Shown here piece by piece: positions 1 through 7,636 of a DNA stretch of 22,324 nt (position 1 is its first letter; every line of letters starts with the position of its first letter). The translations under genes were made by a program, and so were the position numbers. Location of the stretch: contig JBATKF010000271.1 in assembly GCA_049669185.1 (NCBI GenBank), positions 1 through 22,324 on the forward strand, given 5' to 3'. Under the pieces are notes generated by a model. It ran no database searches, was not told the origin of the DNA, and saw only the letters and a program-made list of their open reading frames with translations. Source of the stretch: Thiosocius sp049669185. Its GTDB lineage: Bacteria; Pseudomonadota; Gammaproteobacteria; Chromatiales; Chromatiaceae.

Positions 1-443
1 CTGTGGACAACCCGCTCAGACAGCGACGCGAAGAGCTTGTCCCAAAACCCCTTGGCCCTGGTATGCCCAATCACTACCCGGTCAGCATCGACCAGGGATG
101 CCACCTCAGGGATGCGCGTCGCCGGCAGGCCGCAGACCAGCAGGGTGTCCGGCGTCTGCAGGACGTGCAGATCCGGGTTGCCGAGATAGGTCTCCAACAC
201 GAATTCCTGCAACCTGCGCGCCGCCAGGTCGGCGATAGGCATGATGGCCTCGCCGTCGTCTTTGCGCTCGTAGCAGTTAGGCTCGTCGCCCGGATCGTGC
301 ACAACCTGCAGGATCTTCAGCGGCGCCCCCGTGGAGATCGCCAGTCGAGCGGCAGAGATCAACGCGGCGCGGGCGGCCTCGCCAAAATCCACTGCGACCA
401 GGATAGGCTGAACAGCACTTTCGATATTTAGCGGGCTACTCAT
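1..443 (-). CDS. Universal stress protein (UspA family), 3' end cut by window edge
   Basis: The minus-strand frame opens with ATG at 443 (residues MSSPLNIESAVQPILVAVDF) and runs without a stop to the window edge, giving at least 147 residues. The N-terminus is the first beta strand of a UspA fold (ILVAVDF), followed by a helix rich in alanine and a second strand (KILQVVHD). Near the edge, VVIGHTRAKGFWDKLFASLS occupies the place of the ATP-binding signature G-2X-G-9X-G(S/T). The spacing is kept but key glycines are replaced (GHTR, final AS), so ATP binding may be weakened. A single UspA domain is about 140 to 150 residues, so the end is probably close outside the window. Family function is a cytosolic stress response. 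It lies about 200 bp downstream of a CBS-pair gene on the same strand; such pairings often bind adenine nucleotides. The exact ligand is unknown. Confidence 0.82.
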   Translation of the reverse strand, partial: MSSPLNIESAVQPILVAVDFGEAARAALISAARLAISTGAPLKILQVVHDPGDEPNCYERKDDGEAIMPIADLAARRLQEFVLETYLGNPDLHVLQTPDTLLVCGLPATRIPEVASLVDADRVVIGHTRAKGFWDKLFASLSERVVH

Positions 444-643
444 CAACGCGCGCCTCAGATGGCCGGGATTGACCTGAGGCTGAGTGTGCAGATCGTTTAT
501 TACAAGATTATGAACGTTCAATTGCAGGACAAAGACACCCACCGGCCGTCGGCCGAACCCTGCACTGCGTCAAGCGGCCGCGCCGCAGACGCGGTCGCCA
601 CCGAGCCACGCGAGCGATCGGGTGCATTCGGCCCCGCTCGAGC

Positions 644-1255
644 TCAGATAGTGCTCGAATTGCCGCCATCGACCGGCGCCCGAACGTCTTCAGGACTGAT
701 TATGCGGCATACGGCATCGAAGACATCCACCAGGCGCACAACCCCGACAATTCGATTATTCCTGGTCACCAGCAGAGACATGAGGTGCCCGGTCGATAAC
801 TGATGAACGGCCGTCTCCAAGGACGAATTCTCATCGATCAGTTCTTTTTTGCGCGGTTCATGCAGCAGATCCTGGACCTTCAGGTGTGCCGTATCACGGG
901 CTATCGTGCGCAGGCGGCTGCGCCACAGATGGGACGATTCCATAACCCCCGCCACCATGGCCCGGGCGGTGCCGACCCGTGACGCCGCCATCGACGATGC
1001 GGAACCCCCCTTGACGCGATCATAACTCGGCTCGAGACAACCGATGATCGACCACATGGAGAGCTTGCCGACCACCTCGCCCTGTGCGTCCTTTACGAGG
1101 ACCGCCCGATCGCGATGTCGTTCCGGATCCTCGCGAAACTCTCGATGCTGAGCCTCCTTCAACGCCAGTATGCCCTCGAGGATCGATGCGCCAAGGGGTA
1201 CTGAGGCGTAATCTTCCACTGGCACCATCAGATCCTTCAGATTCAGATCACTCAT
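644..1255 (-). CDS. CBS-domain pair protein
   Basis: About 203 residues. The first CBS unit starts at LKDLMVPVEDYASVPLGASI and continues through AVLVKDAQGEVVGKLSMWSI. The second starts at VQDLLHEPRKKELIDENSSL and continues through SLLVTRNNRIVGVVRLVDVF. These are the usual strand-helix units of a Bateman module, with the typical core pattern of hydrophobic residues followed by G-(V/K)-(V/L). A linker of about 55 residues separates the units. No membrane segment or catalytic domain is attached, so it is probably a soluble adenine-nucleotide sensor; the ligand is inferred from the family. I prefer ATG at 1255 because GGTGG lies about 5 nt upstream; a GTG at 1264 in the same frame is the alternative. 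It probably belongs with the universal stress gene downstream. Confidence 0.85.
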   Translation of the reverse strand: MSDLNLKDLMVPVEDYASVPLGASILEGILALKEAQHREFREDPERHRDRAVLVKDAQGEVVGKLSMWSIIGCLEPSYDRVKGGSASSMAASRVGTARAMVAGVMESSHLWRSRLRTIARDTAHLKVQDLLHEPRKKELIDENSSLETAVHQLSTGHLMSLLVTRNNRIVGVVRLVDVFDAVCRIISPEDVRAPVDGGNSSTI

Positions 1256-1425
1256 CGAAGCCACCGTTGTCAGACGTTTAGAACCTTCCGCTCCCGCACA
1301 GGCCGATCACGCGCGGGGTGGCATTGTTACTCGTTGAAGGTTAGCCGATCACGGTGGCTTTTCCTGCGGTCTTTGCCATTCTCAAGGATATTGAGCTGCG
1401 CAACAATCTTGTTCGATCGATGTGG

Positions 1426-1956
1426 TCAAGGCGTCTCCGCTGGCGCTTCCCTCTCCTCGGCCTTCCACTGGAGTAGGGTCAGGGTATCTTGCACCCTCTC
1501 ATAGGTGTTATCGAAGAATCCGTTGGGCTCAACGGTTTCCAGCCACCGCACCCAACTCGCAACGGCCTCAACTTCGTCAGCGGACAACAATGGCCAACGC
1601 GGCAAAAAGAAGTCATCCCAGCTGTCAGGCTCAGGGCTGCGGTCGAGGCAGCCAATGAGCGAGTCATAGGCATTGCAATTCCAACGCAGCTCCCTCAGAC
1701 CCGGTGCCAGCAGGCCCGGCAGATAGTAGCAAAAGGCAGTCGGTGAGAACCAGAACACTGCATCGGAAAACTGCTGCACGTGCTCGAAAGTCACATCCTG
1801 CCAGCGCAGTCCTTGAAACGACATCACCTCTGCGTACTCTGCATCCGACAATTGCAGAGAATCGGTCATTGCCGACGGCGGTGATCGATCCGCGAACGCA
1901 CGCTCGATCAAGCCGAGGGCAACGGCCGCTTGGGCTTTCATGGCCTCACTGTTCAT
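1426..1956 (-). CDS. Conserved hypothetical protein resembling DUF6714
   Basis: 176 residues, acidic and tryptophan-rich. The central part (VFWFSPTAFCYYLPGLLAPG) resembles a motif I associate with DUF6714-type proteins, in which a phenylalanine/tyrosine-rich stretch is followed by a tryptophan-rich C-terminal helix (DEVEAVASWVRWLE here). No signal peptide, membrane segment or catalytic motif is visible, so it is probably cytosolic. Function is unknown. The start is uncertain: ATG at 1956 gives the longest form but has no clear ribosome binding site, and ATG at 1941 is also possible. It is divergent from the membrane-protein gene at 2170, with about 210 bp between them that probably hold both promoters. 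The family assignment is from memory of motif style and needs a profile search. Confidence 0.65.
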   Translation of the reverse strand: MNSEAMKAQAAVALGLIERAFADRSPPSAMTDSLQLSDAEYAEVMSFQGLRWQDVTFEHVQQFSDAVFWFSPTAFCYYLPGLLAPGLRELRWNCNAYDSLIGCLDRSPEPDSWDDFFLPRWPLLSADEVEAVASWVRWLETVEPNGFFDNTYERVQDTLTLLQWKAEEREAPAETP

Positions 1957-2169
1957 TGGATGACGAGCACTGCGGAATCGACGATTCAGCCGTTGATGCC
2001 AGTTTGCATTTCATCCGGTCATCATCCCGCAAATTCGCTAGACTACGCAGATCTTTATATGCCTTTCGGCTCATAATGCATCGCATGGGGACATGCGCAG
2101 ACTTCGTCTGTTTCTCAGCACAGCGAGTTTACCCAGCTTCGTCCCTCACTATTTGAGGCAGCATACTTT

Positions 2170-2538
2170 GTGAAGCGATCAACCAAAGCCGCCTTGTTGT
2201 CAGCCCTTGTCTTCCCGGGCGTCGGACACCTTTATGCAAAGCGTTTCTCTCTCGGCCTCATACTGGCCGCTGCTTCGGCTTTCGCACTCTATTTTATTGT
2301 CTCAAGCGCCGTGAGCAAGGCACTGCCAATTGCCGAACGCATCCTGCGCGAAGGCGTGCCGCTTGATGCCGATGCGATAGCCCGCCTCGTTTCAGAGCAA
2401 TCGCTCGGCGCCGATAATTCTTCTGTGAGCGTCGCCGCCATTGCATTTCTTGTTTTATGGCTTGTCGGCATCTTTGACTCATACAGGCTGGGTCGGATTG
2501 CGGAACAACACGATGAATCGCATATGCACGAGGCCTGA
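2170..2538 (+). CDS. Small integral membrane protein
   Basis: 122 residues, starting with GTG at 2170; GAGG about 12 nt upstream supports this start. The N-terminal stretch ALLSALVFPGVGHLYAKRFS followed by a hydrophobic helix (about residues 27 to 47) recalls the PG-x-GHLY motif of small TM2/DUF5683-like membrane proteins. A further membrane helix lies at about residues 86 to 104 (VSVAAIAFLVLWLVGIFDSY). Between them is a hydrophilic, mostly helical section of about 35 residues. The C-terminus is charged and histidine-rich (EQHDESHMHEA). Function is unknown. It is the first of three plus-strand small genes, with a 117 bp gap to the next, so an operon is possible but not shown. Confidence 0.75.
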   Translation: MKRSTKAALLSALVFPGVGHLYAKRFSLGLILAAASAFALYFIVSSAVSKALPIAERILREGVPLDADAIARLVSEQSLGADNSSVSVAAIAFLVLWLVGIFDSYRLGRIAEQHDESHMHEA

Positions 2539-2655
2539 CAGATCGCCGGGATCGTTGAACAGGCCCCAGGGGGACCCGGCTCATCCGGCCGCCGGGGAAC
2601 GATACCTGAGTCGCACTTCGCAGAATCACAGGTTCGTGGGGAGAGGACAGAGACT

Positions 2656-2958
2656 ATGTGGCATCGAAACTTCAGGTCTTTGCTATTGCTAATGGCTTTC
2701 CTCGGGTTTGTTGCAGAAAGCACGGCAAGCTCCTGGACCTGCCGCAATTCCGACCTTATTCGACAGGTGACTGTCTTCTATCCGAATGCGCCGGCCCAAC
2801 TGCCGTGCAAAGTGTACTACAGCAAGACAACGGAAAACGCCATGCCGCGTGTGCTGTGGAAGGCAGAGAATGAAGTGAACTATTGCGAGCAGAAAGCCGA
2901 AGAACTGGTCGAGAAATTGAGGGCGCTCGGGTGGCAGTGCGCCAGCGACGCTTTTTGA
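2656..2958 (+). CDS. Small secreted protein with four cysteines
   Basis: 100 residues. It opens with a typical Sec signal peptide (basic MWHRNFR, hydrophobic core LLLLMAFLGFV, cleavage probably after STASS or STA). The mature protein has cysteines at residues 29, 51, 77 and 95, which could form two disulfides in the periplasm. Key conserved-looking points are WTC near the mature N-terminus, LPCKVYY, VLWKAENE and a C-terminal GWQC. I recognise the general look of a conserved hypothetical secreted family but cannot name it. GGAGAGGA about 9 nt upstream supports the ATG at 2656. The stop lies 9 bp before the ankyrin gene, whose ribosome binding site overlaps it, so the two are probably co-translated. 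Confidence 0.75.
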   Translation: MWHRNFRSLLLLMAFLGFVAESTASSWTCRNSDLIRQVTVFYPNAPAQLPCKVYYSKTTENAMPRVLWKAENEVNYCEQKAEELVEKLRALGWQCASDAF

Positions 2959-2967
2959 GGTCGATCG

Positions 2968-3363
2968 ATGCGTAATGACTGGCGCAAGGCCGCGGTCGAG
3001 GGAAATCTCGCGGTGATTGATAGCCTCCTTCGCGAGGGCATCGACATCGACAGTAAGGATAAATACGGGCAGACCGCGCTGATGCTCGCGGCGCGGCATG
3101 GCCAAGACCAGGTGGTGCAACTGCTGCTCCAAAAGGAGGCCGCACTGGATGTTACCGCGAAGTATCGCCTGAGCGCGCTGATGCTGGCCGTAATCAACCA
3201 CCAGGCCGATATTGCCAAGATGCTGGTGGCCGCCGGAGCCGACACTGCGATGCGCGGCAATGGGGCCCCAGGCTTCAGCGGCAAGATCGCTGCGGACTTG
3301 GCAAAGGACGCCGGCCTGGAAGATCTCGCGAGCTATCTGGCCACCCTCGACAGGCCAGGGTAA
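2968..3363 (+). CDS. Ankyrin repeat protein
   Basis: 131 residues. Two clear ankyrin units occupy about residues 34 to 66 (YGQTALMLAARHGQDQVVQL) and 67 to 99 (YRLSALMLAVINHQADIAKM, then LVAAGAD). A degenerate N-terminal unit (about 4 to 33, WRKAAVEGNLAVIDSLLREG) and a C-terminal capping helix flank them. There is no signal peptide, so the protein should act in the cytosol as a protein-binding module; its partner is unknown. GAGG spanning the stop codon of the preceding secreted-protein gene serves as the ribosome binding site, which suggests translational coupling. It is convergent with the pirin gene, whose stop is 40 bp away. No strong terminator is visible in that gap, only a short CCGCC/GGCGG hairpin. 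Confidence 0.88.
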   Translation: MRNDWRKAAVEGNLAVIDSLLREGIDIDSKDKYGQTALMLAARHGQDQVVQLLLQKEAALDVTAKYRLSALMLAVINHQADIAKMLVAAGADTAMRGNGAPGFSGKIAADLAKDAGLEDLASYLATLDRPG

Positions 3364-3403
3364 GGCTTTCGCCCCTCGCCCACCCTTCCGCCAGGCGGTG
3401 AAT

Positions 3404-4102
3404 TCATGGCAGGTCGAAGAGCAGCACCTCGGCCGCATCGACCCCTTCGAGATGCACCTCACTCGTGCCCTCGATAGCTGCGCCGTCCCCACCTCCAAGC
3501 ACCTCGCCGTTGACCCTTGCGCTGCCGCGTGCGACATGCGCGTAGGCACGGCGACCCCGTGCAAGCGAGTGGCTCACCTGGGCTTCGGCATCCAACAGCG
3601 TGCTGAACAGCAGCGCGTCCTGGTGCGAGACTAGCGATCCATCGCGTCCGTCGGGCGACACGAGCAGAACCAGGCGGCCGCGCCGCTCCTCGGGCGAGAA
3701 GTACTTCTGGTCGTAGCCGGGTGCCACGCCGCGTTTATTGGGCTGCAGCCAGATCTGCAGAAAATGCACGGGTTCCTCAGACGATGGGTTGTACTCGCTG
3801 TGGGTGACACCGGTTCCGGCGCTCATGCGCTGCACATCGCCGGGGCGAATCACCGAACCGTTGCCCATGCTGTCCTTGTGTTCCAGAGCGCCGTCGAGCA
3901 CATAGCTGATGATCTCCATGTCGCTATGGCCATGGGTGCCAAACCCGCCGCCAGGTGCCACGGTGTCGTCATTGACGACCCGCAGGTTTGAAAACCCCAT
4001 ATGGCGGGGATCGTGGTAGCCGCCGAAGGAGAAGGTGTGATAACTGTTCAGCCAGCCGTGGTTGGCGTGGCCGCGCTCTTGTGCGCGTCGCAGTTCAAGC
4101 AT
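3404..4102 (-). CDS. Pirin-family bicupin protein
   Basis: About 232 residues from ATG at 4102. This start is preferred over 4135 because GGAGA lies 6 to 7 nt upstream and the typical pirin N-terminus (LELRRAQERGHANHGWLNSY) begins there. The N-terminal cupin carries the pirin metal-site pattern: FGTHGHSDMEIISYVLDGAL supplies two His and the Glu-containing strand, and GTGVTHSEYN supplies the later His. HFLQIWLQPN follows, as in YhaK/pirin proteins. The C-terminal cupin (about 150 to 232) is degenerate and ends in VLLFDLP. Pirins are cytosolic non-haem iron proteins, some with quercetin dioxygenase activity or redox-dependent regulatory roles. Which applies here cannot be read from the sequence. 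It follows the antiporter gene on the same strand after 148 bp, probably with its own promoter. Confidence 0.92.
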   Translation of the reverse strand: MLELRRAQERGHANHGWLNSYHTFSFGGYHDPRHMGFSNLRVVNDDTVAPGGGFGTHGHSDMEIISYVLDGALEHKDSMGNGSVIRPGDVQRMSAGTGVTHSEYNPSSEEPVHFLQIWLQPNKRGVAPGYDQKYFSPEERRGRLVLLVSPDGRDGSLVSHQDALLFSTLLDAEAQVSHSLARGRRAYAHVARGSARVNGEVLGGGDGAAIEGTSEVHLEGVDAAEVLLFDLP

Positions 4103-4250
4103 GTCGTTTCTCCAGATTGTGCTTTCGATGTGCATAACCTAGTAATTCGCTCGGTTAAAATAAACAGGGTTTTTCGAAAAGGATCTTTGCGGCAAACGCA
4201 AAAATGACGCGCTTTTTAGGATGCGCGACAATGCCGGTGAGATTGCCAGG

Positions 4251-6004
4251 CTACGACACATCATCGGCGACGGTGGCCGCCTGTCCAACAATCTGCCGGG
4301 AGCGATCCGCAGCGAGGGCGGCGATATGGCCGCGGATCTCGGGGTAACGACGCAGAAACTTGTGGAAGTCGCGGCCGCTGAGCATCGCGAACCGGCTGTA
4401 GTCGAGGGCCGTGACATCGGCCGAACGGCGATCGCCACTGAGCAGGGCCATCTCACCGAAGAATTCGCCGGGGCCCCGTGTATTGATCCGCCGCCCGTCG
4501 ACCGTCACCTCGACCTCGCCCTCTGAGATCAGGTAGAGCGCGTCGGCTGGATCGCCAGTCCGAATAATACGCTCCCCCGGTTCCGAGCTGTAGGGCTGGA
4601 AATGCAGCACCAGGACCTCGCGCTGCTCGGGCGTAAGGCTGGCGAACAGTGGGAACGACGCGGCGAGTTCCTCGGGCGTGAACGTCTTGTGCGCGGCCGC
4701 ACGCTGCGCGGCCTGCTCGCGGGCCGCGTCAAGCTCGGCCTCGACCCGCCCTAGGGCGGCTGCCCCACGCTCCTCGAACCGCCGGTTCAGCTGCGGATCG
4801 CTCCTGACCCAGGCGATCAGTCGGTCCGCACCGGCGAACACCAGCGGGTTCAGCGTGATCGAGAACAGGGCGCCAGCAAGGATCAGATTGAAACCCTCGG
4901 TGTCCAGCAGGCCGTAGCCCAGGCCCAAGCCCCCAAGGATGAAAGAAAACTCACCGATCTGGGCCAGGGAGGCGGCGACGGTGAGGGCGGTACTGAGCGG
5001 ATACCTCAGCAACAGCGCAATCGCGAGCGCCACGAGGGACTTGCCGACCATAATCAGTCTCACGACGCCCGCGACCATGGCCGGCTCGCGGACCAGGATC
5101 GAGGGATCGAACAGCATGCCGACCGAGACAAAGAACAGCACGCCGAAGGCGTCCTGCAGCGGCAGTGAATTGGTCGCCGCCTTGTGGCTGAGTTCGGACT
5201 TGTTCAACACCATGCCGGCGAAGAAGGCGCCCAGCGCAAACGAGATATCATAAGGTGGCGGCGGCGGCGAATGCGATCCCCAGGGCCATCGCCAGCACGG
5301 CAAGGGTGAACAGTTCGCGGGAGCCCGTGCGCGCGACCTCGCGCAGCAGCCATGGCAGCACCCGCGGGCCGACGACCAGGGCGATGGCTACGAAAGCCGA
5401 CACCTTCGCCAGCGTTATGAGCAGCGTCACCAGCAGGCCCTGGTCCGGTGCGGCATGCACAGCAGTGTCGGCGTCGCCGCCAAGGACCCCGACCAATGCC
5501 GGCAGCAGCACCAGGGCCAGCACCATGGCCAGGTCCTCGACGATCAGCCAGCCAACGGCAATGCGGCCGTTGGGGGAGGTAAGGGCGTTGCGACTGTCCA
5601 GGGCCCTGAGTAACACCACGGTGCTGGCCACCGACAGGCTGAGCCCCAGTACCAGGCCGGCCCCAAGCTCCCAACCCCAGGCGAGTGTGAGCCCCCCCGA
5701 TTGCGGTCGCGATGACGATCTGTCCAACGGCGCCGGGGATCGCCAGTCGCCGCACGGCCAGCAGATCTGCGATGGAGAAGTGCAGGCCGACCCCGAACAT
5801 CATCAGCATGATGCCGATCTCGGCCAACTGGCTGGCAAGGGAGCCATCGGCGACGTAGCCCGGCAGAAAGGGCCCGACCACCACGCCGGCAACGAGATAG
5901 CCCACGAGAGGCGGCAGGCGCAGCCGCTGGGCCAGAAACCCGAAGGCAAAGGCCAGGCCGAGACTCACCGCGATCGTGGCGATCAAGGTAACGTCGTGCG
6001 TCAT
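4251..6004 (-). pseudogene. Kef/CPA2-type cation:proton antiporter with cyclic-nucleotide-binding domain, split by two apparent frameshifts
   Basis: The reading starts at ATG 6004 (GGGAG about 6 nt upstream; MTHDVTLIATIAVSLG) and shows the Kef N-terminus with RLRLPPLVGYLVAGVVVGP and GIMLMMFGVGLHFSIADLL. At a run of seven G (5692-5698 region) it shifts into the frame encoding LGLSLSVASTVVLLRALDS and VGWLIVEDLAMVLALVLLPA. Near 5250-5268 it shifts again into the frame encoding YDISFALGAFFAGMVLNKSE, LAQIGEFSFILGG and, at about corrected residues 452 to 568, a cNMP-binding domain (FFGEMALLSGDRRSADV). Corrected length is about 583 residues. There is no TrkA-N domain; the cNMP domain replaces it. 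Intact family members exchange K+ or Na+ for protons across the inner membrane. Continuous homology across all three frames suggests either a recent pseudogene or sequence errors. Confidence 0.85.
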
Positions 6005-6087
6005 GAATGCTCCCTTGCGCGCAGGTCCCCGGGTTCTGGATCCGCATTCAAAGGGGATCGACGCGCCTTCGAGCAATAACGGTCCGC

Positions 6088-6570
6088 TCAGGTGGCCGAT
6101 GCCTTGGCACCGAAGATCGACTGCCACCATTTCGGTTTCGGCGCGTCGGGCGCCGCTTCCGCACCATAATCTGCACCCTCGATCATGACGCCGGCGACGG
6201 TGCCATAGGTAACCGTCCACGCCTCTTTCACCTCGGGCGTGAATGCCTCACCGAGACCTTTCTCGAGCGTCCACAAGAAGGCGGCGCCAACCTTGTCGTA
6301 ATCCTCGGCCTTTACGCCATAGCCCTTGTGGGCCATCCCGGATTGCTTCAGTGGATCGATGAGGGCCTCGAGATTATCGAGACCGCTTACCGCCGTGTTG
6401 AGCATTGCCATCAGCTTTCTGCCCTGTTCCTTCATGTCGCCCTTGAATAAGGGCCTGACCTCGGGATAGGTCTCGAATAAGCGGCCATAAAAGAGTTCGG
6501 CTGCGGTCTCCTGGATGGGTAATACCTTGGCCCAGGAGCCTTTCACGAGCTGTTTTTGTTCGGGTGTCAT
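6088..6570 (-). CDS. Single-domain bacterial haemoglobin (VHb/flavohaemoglobin-type globin)
   Basis: 160 residues, one globin domain (about 1 to 138) plus a charged, proline-rich tail (APDAPKPKWWQS) not usual in VHb. Key residues are visible: Tyr28 at B10 (ELFYGRLFETYPEVRPLF), Gln49 at E7 (KEQGRKL) and proximal His81 at F8 (MAHKGYGVKAEDY). No reductase domain is attached, so a separate electron donor is needed. Family members bind O2 and NO; many act in NO dioxygenation. The start codon overlaps the stop codon of the cytochrome gene as ATGA at 6567-6570, showing translational coupling within the redox operon. It has no signal peptide, so it is cytosolic. Globins in nitrate-assimilation loci have precedent (Bjgb of Bradyrhizobium, in the nasC locus), supporting a role against NO made during nitrite handling; that role is inferred. 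Confidence 0.9.
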   Translation of the reverse strand: MTPEQKQLVKGSWAKVLPIQETAAELFYGRLFETYPEVRPLFKGDMKEQGRKLMAMLNTAVSGLDNLEALIDPLKQSGMAHKGYGVKAEDYDKVGAAFLWTLEKGLGEAFTPEVKEAWTVTYGTVAGVMIEGADYGAEAAPDAPKPKWWQSIFGAKASAT

Positions 6571-6953
6571 TGGGGGTTCTCCGCTTGTTGAATATAGGAA
6601 TGTGCCAAGGCCGCCATGTAGTCAACCGCGGCACGGACTTCGGCGTCACTCAGTGCCTTGTTGCCTCCGCGTGGCGGCATGTAAGTGTCATCTGGGCCGT
6701 AGAAACCTTCTATCGCATGCTGATAAAGCGTTGCACGCTGCTGTTTCAGTCGACCGCGCCATTCTTCGGCGTGCATCGGGATCGGGGCGCCGGCGACCCC
6801 GTAGCCGTGACAGGTCTCGCAGTTCTGCAGCCAGATCACGCGTCCCTGCGTCATCGCCGGTCCTGCAAACTCCGGATAGGTCGTTCCCTTTGCCATCACA
6901 CCGCCTGCCAACCCAAGCAACAGTGCGCAGTAAAGGCTTCGGGGCCTGTGCAT
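6567..6953 (-). CDS. Periplasmic mono-haem c-type cytochrome (c5-like)
   Basis: 128 residues with an N-terminal signal peptide (MHRPRSLYCALLLGLAGGVMAKG). The haem site is CETCH at residues 45 to 49 and the likely axial methionine is Met92 in TYMPPRGGN. The C-terminal helix LSDAEVRAAVDYMAAL is typical of class I / c5-type cytochromes. It should work in the periplasm as a small electron carrier, with bis His-Met haem and therefore a relatively high potential. It starts only 4 bp after the stop of the DUF3365 gene and overlaps the globin gene by ATGA, so all three are in one transcript. Its likely partners are the co-encoded multiheme cytochrome and the DUF3365 protein; this is inferred from position. 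Confidence 0.92.
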   Translation of the reverse strand: MHRPRSLYCALLLGLAGGVMAKGTTYPEFAGPAMTQGRVIWLQNCETCHGYGVAGAPIPMHAEEWRGRLKQQRATLYQHAIEGFYGPDDTYMPPRGGNKALSDAEVRAAVDYMAALAHSYIQQAENPQ

Positions 6954-6957
6954 GGCC

Positions 6958-7566
6958 TCAACTCCCGACCGGGATCCTGATCACCACGCCGCCCATCACC
7001 TCGCCGATCTTGAAGTCACGTCTGGGCGAGTCCTTGTGGTCGTTATGGCAAGATACGCAGACGGGCGCGACTGCGGTATCCGCGTAGACGGCAGTGAAGT
7101 ACTTTGTGCCGCCCAGTTCCTCGACCGTGTAGTAATTCTCGCCTTTGTTCTCGGCTACGAACTTCAGACCAGCCTTTTCCGCTTCGGTCTTCGGCGCATT
7201 TTGGGTATTCACCGGCCACAGCGATTGCAGGGAATAGCTGAACTTCACGTCTGGCAGCTTCTCGGCACGCTTGGCTACCAACTCAGACCCGAAACGGAAC
7301 ATCTGTGCCGGGAGGACCAGGGCCTTCTCGTCCTCAAAATGCTCACTCGCGGTAATGACCTTCTCTTTCTTCACCAGGCGGTTGACGATCTTTCGCGTAT
7401 ACACCGTACGATCTGAGTCCATCACCAAATGGAGTGCATCGGCCATGGCCTTCGGCGTAATCATTGGCTTATCGGCCACTTCGGTCGCGAAAGCGATTCC
7501 CACTGATGTCGCCAGGCCACCGGCGAGTGCCAGGGCACCCCACGTCTTGCTGCTTTGCTGTTTCAT
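6958..7566 (-). CDS. DUF3365 / Tll0287-like c-type haem protein
   Basis: 202 residues from ATG 7566, preceded by GAGAAGGAAG at good spacing; the frame is open further upstream but this start gives a proper signal peptide (about 1 to 28, MKQQSSKTWGALALAGGLAT, ending in FATE). The mature part has the DUF3365 layout: an N-terminal helical segment, an FxFxYSLQSLWPVN-type strand (here VKFSYSLQSLWPVNTQNAP), then KYFTAVYADTAVAPVCVSCH with the single CXXCH at 170 to 174, and a final MGGVVIRIPV strand. The fold is PAS-like with covalent haem, usually found as periplasmic sensors or as free haem proteins. It follows the multiheme cytochrome gene by 70 bp. It could sense redox state or a ligand such as NO, or just carry electrons; the sequence does not decide. 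Confidence 0.88.
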   Translation of the reverse strand: MKQQSSKTWGALALAGGLATSVGIAFATEVADKPMITPKAMADALHLVMDSDRTVYTRKIVNRLVKKEKVITASEHFEDEKALVLPAQMFRFGSELVAKRAEKLPDVKFSYSLQSLWPVNTQNAPKTEAEKAGLKFVAENKGENYYTVEELGGTKYFTAVYADTAVAPVCVSCHNDHKDSPRRDFKIGEVMGGVVIRIPVGS

Positions 7567-7636
7567 GACACTTCCTTCTCCTGCTGACGTTCCGAGGAAC
7601 AGATTGCCGACTCTCGCCGACCGTGAAAAAAATCGT

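Noticed and set aside
453..479. CCTCAG/CTGAGG inverted repeat before the universal stress gene
   Set aside because: Six bp stem with a 15-base loop and no U run; too weak to call a terminator or operator.
4165..4215. Possible terminator TTTGCG/CGCAAA between the antiporter and pirin genes
   Set aside because: The stem is short and A/T-rich with no U run directly after it on either strand.
5204..6220. Minus-strand open frame of 338 codons as an independent gene
   Set aside because: Only 6004 to about 5695 has Kef homology; the rest is out-of-frame translation after the G7 run, and the part before 6004 is upstream of the real start.
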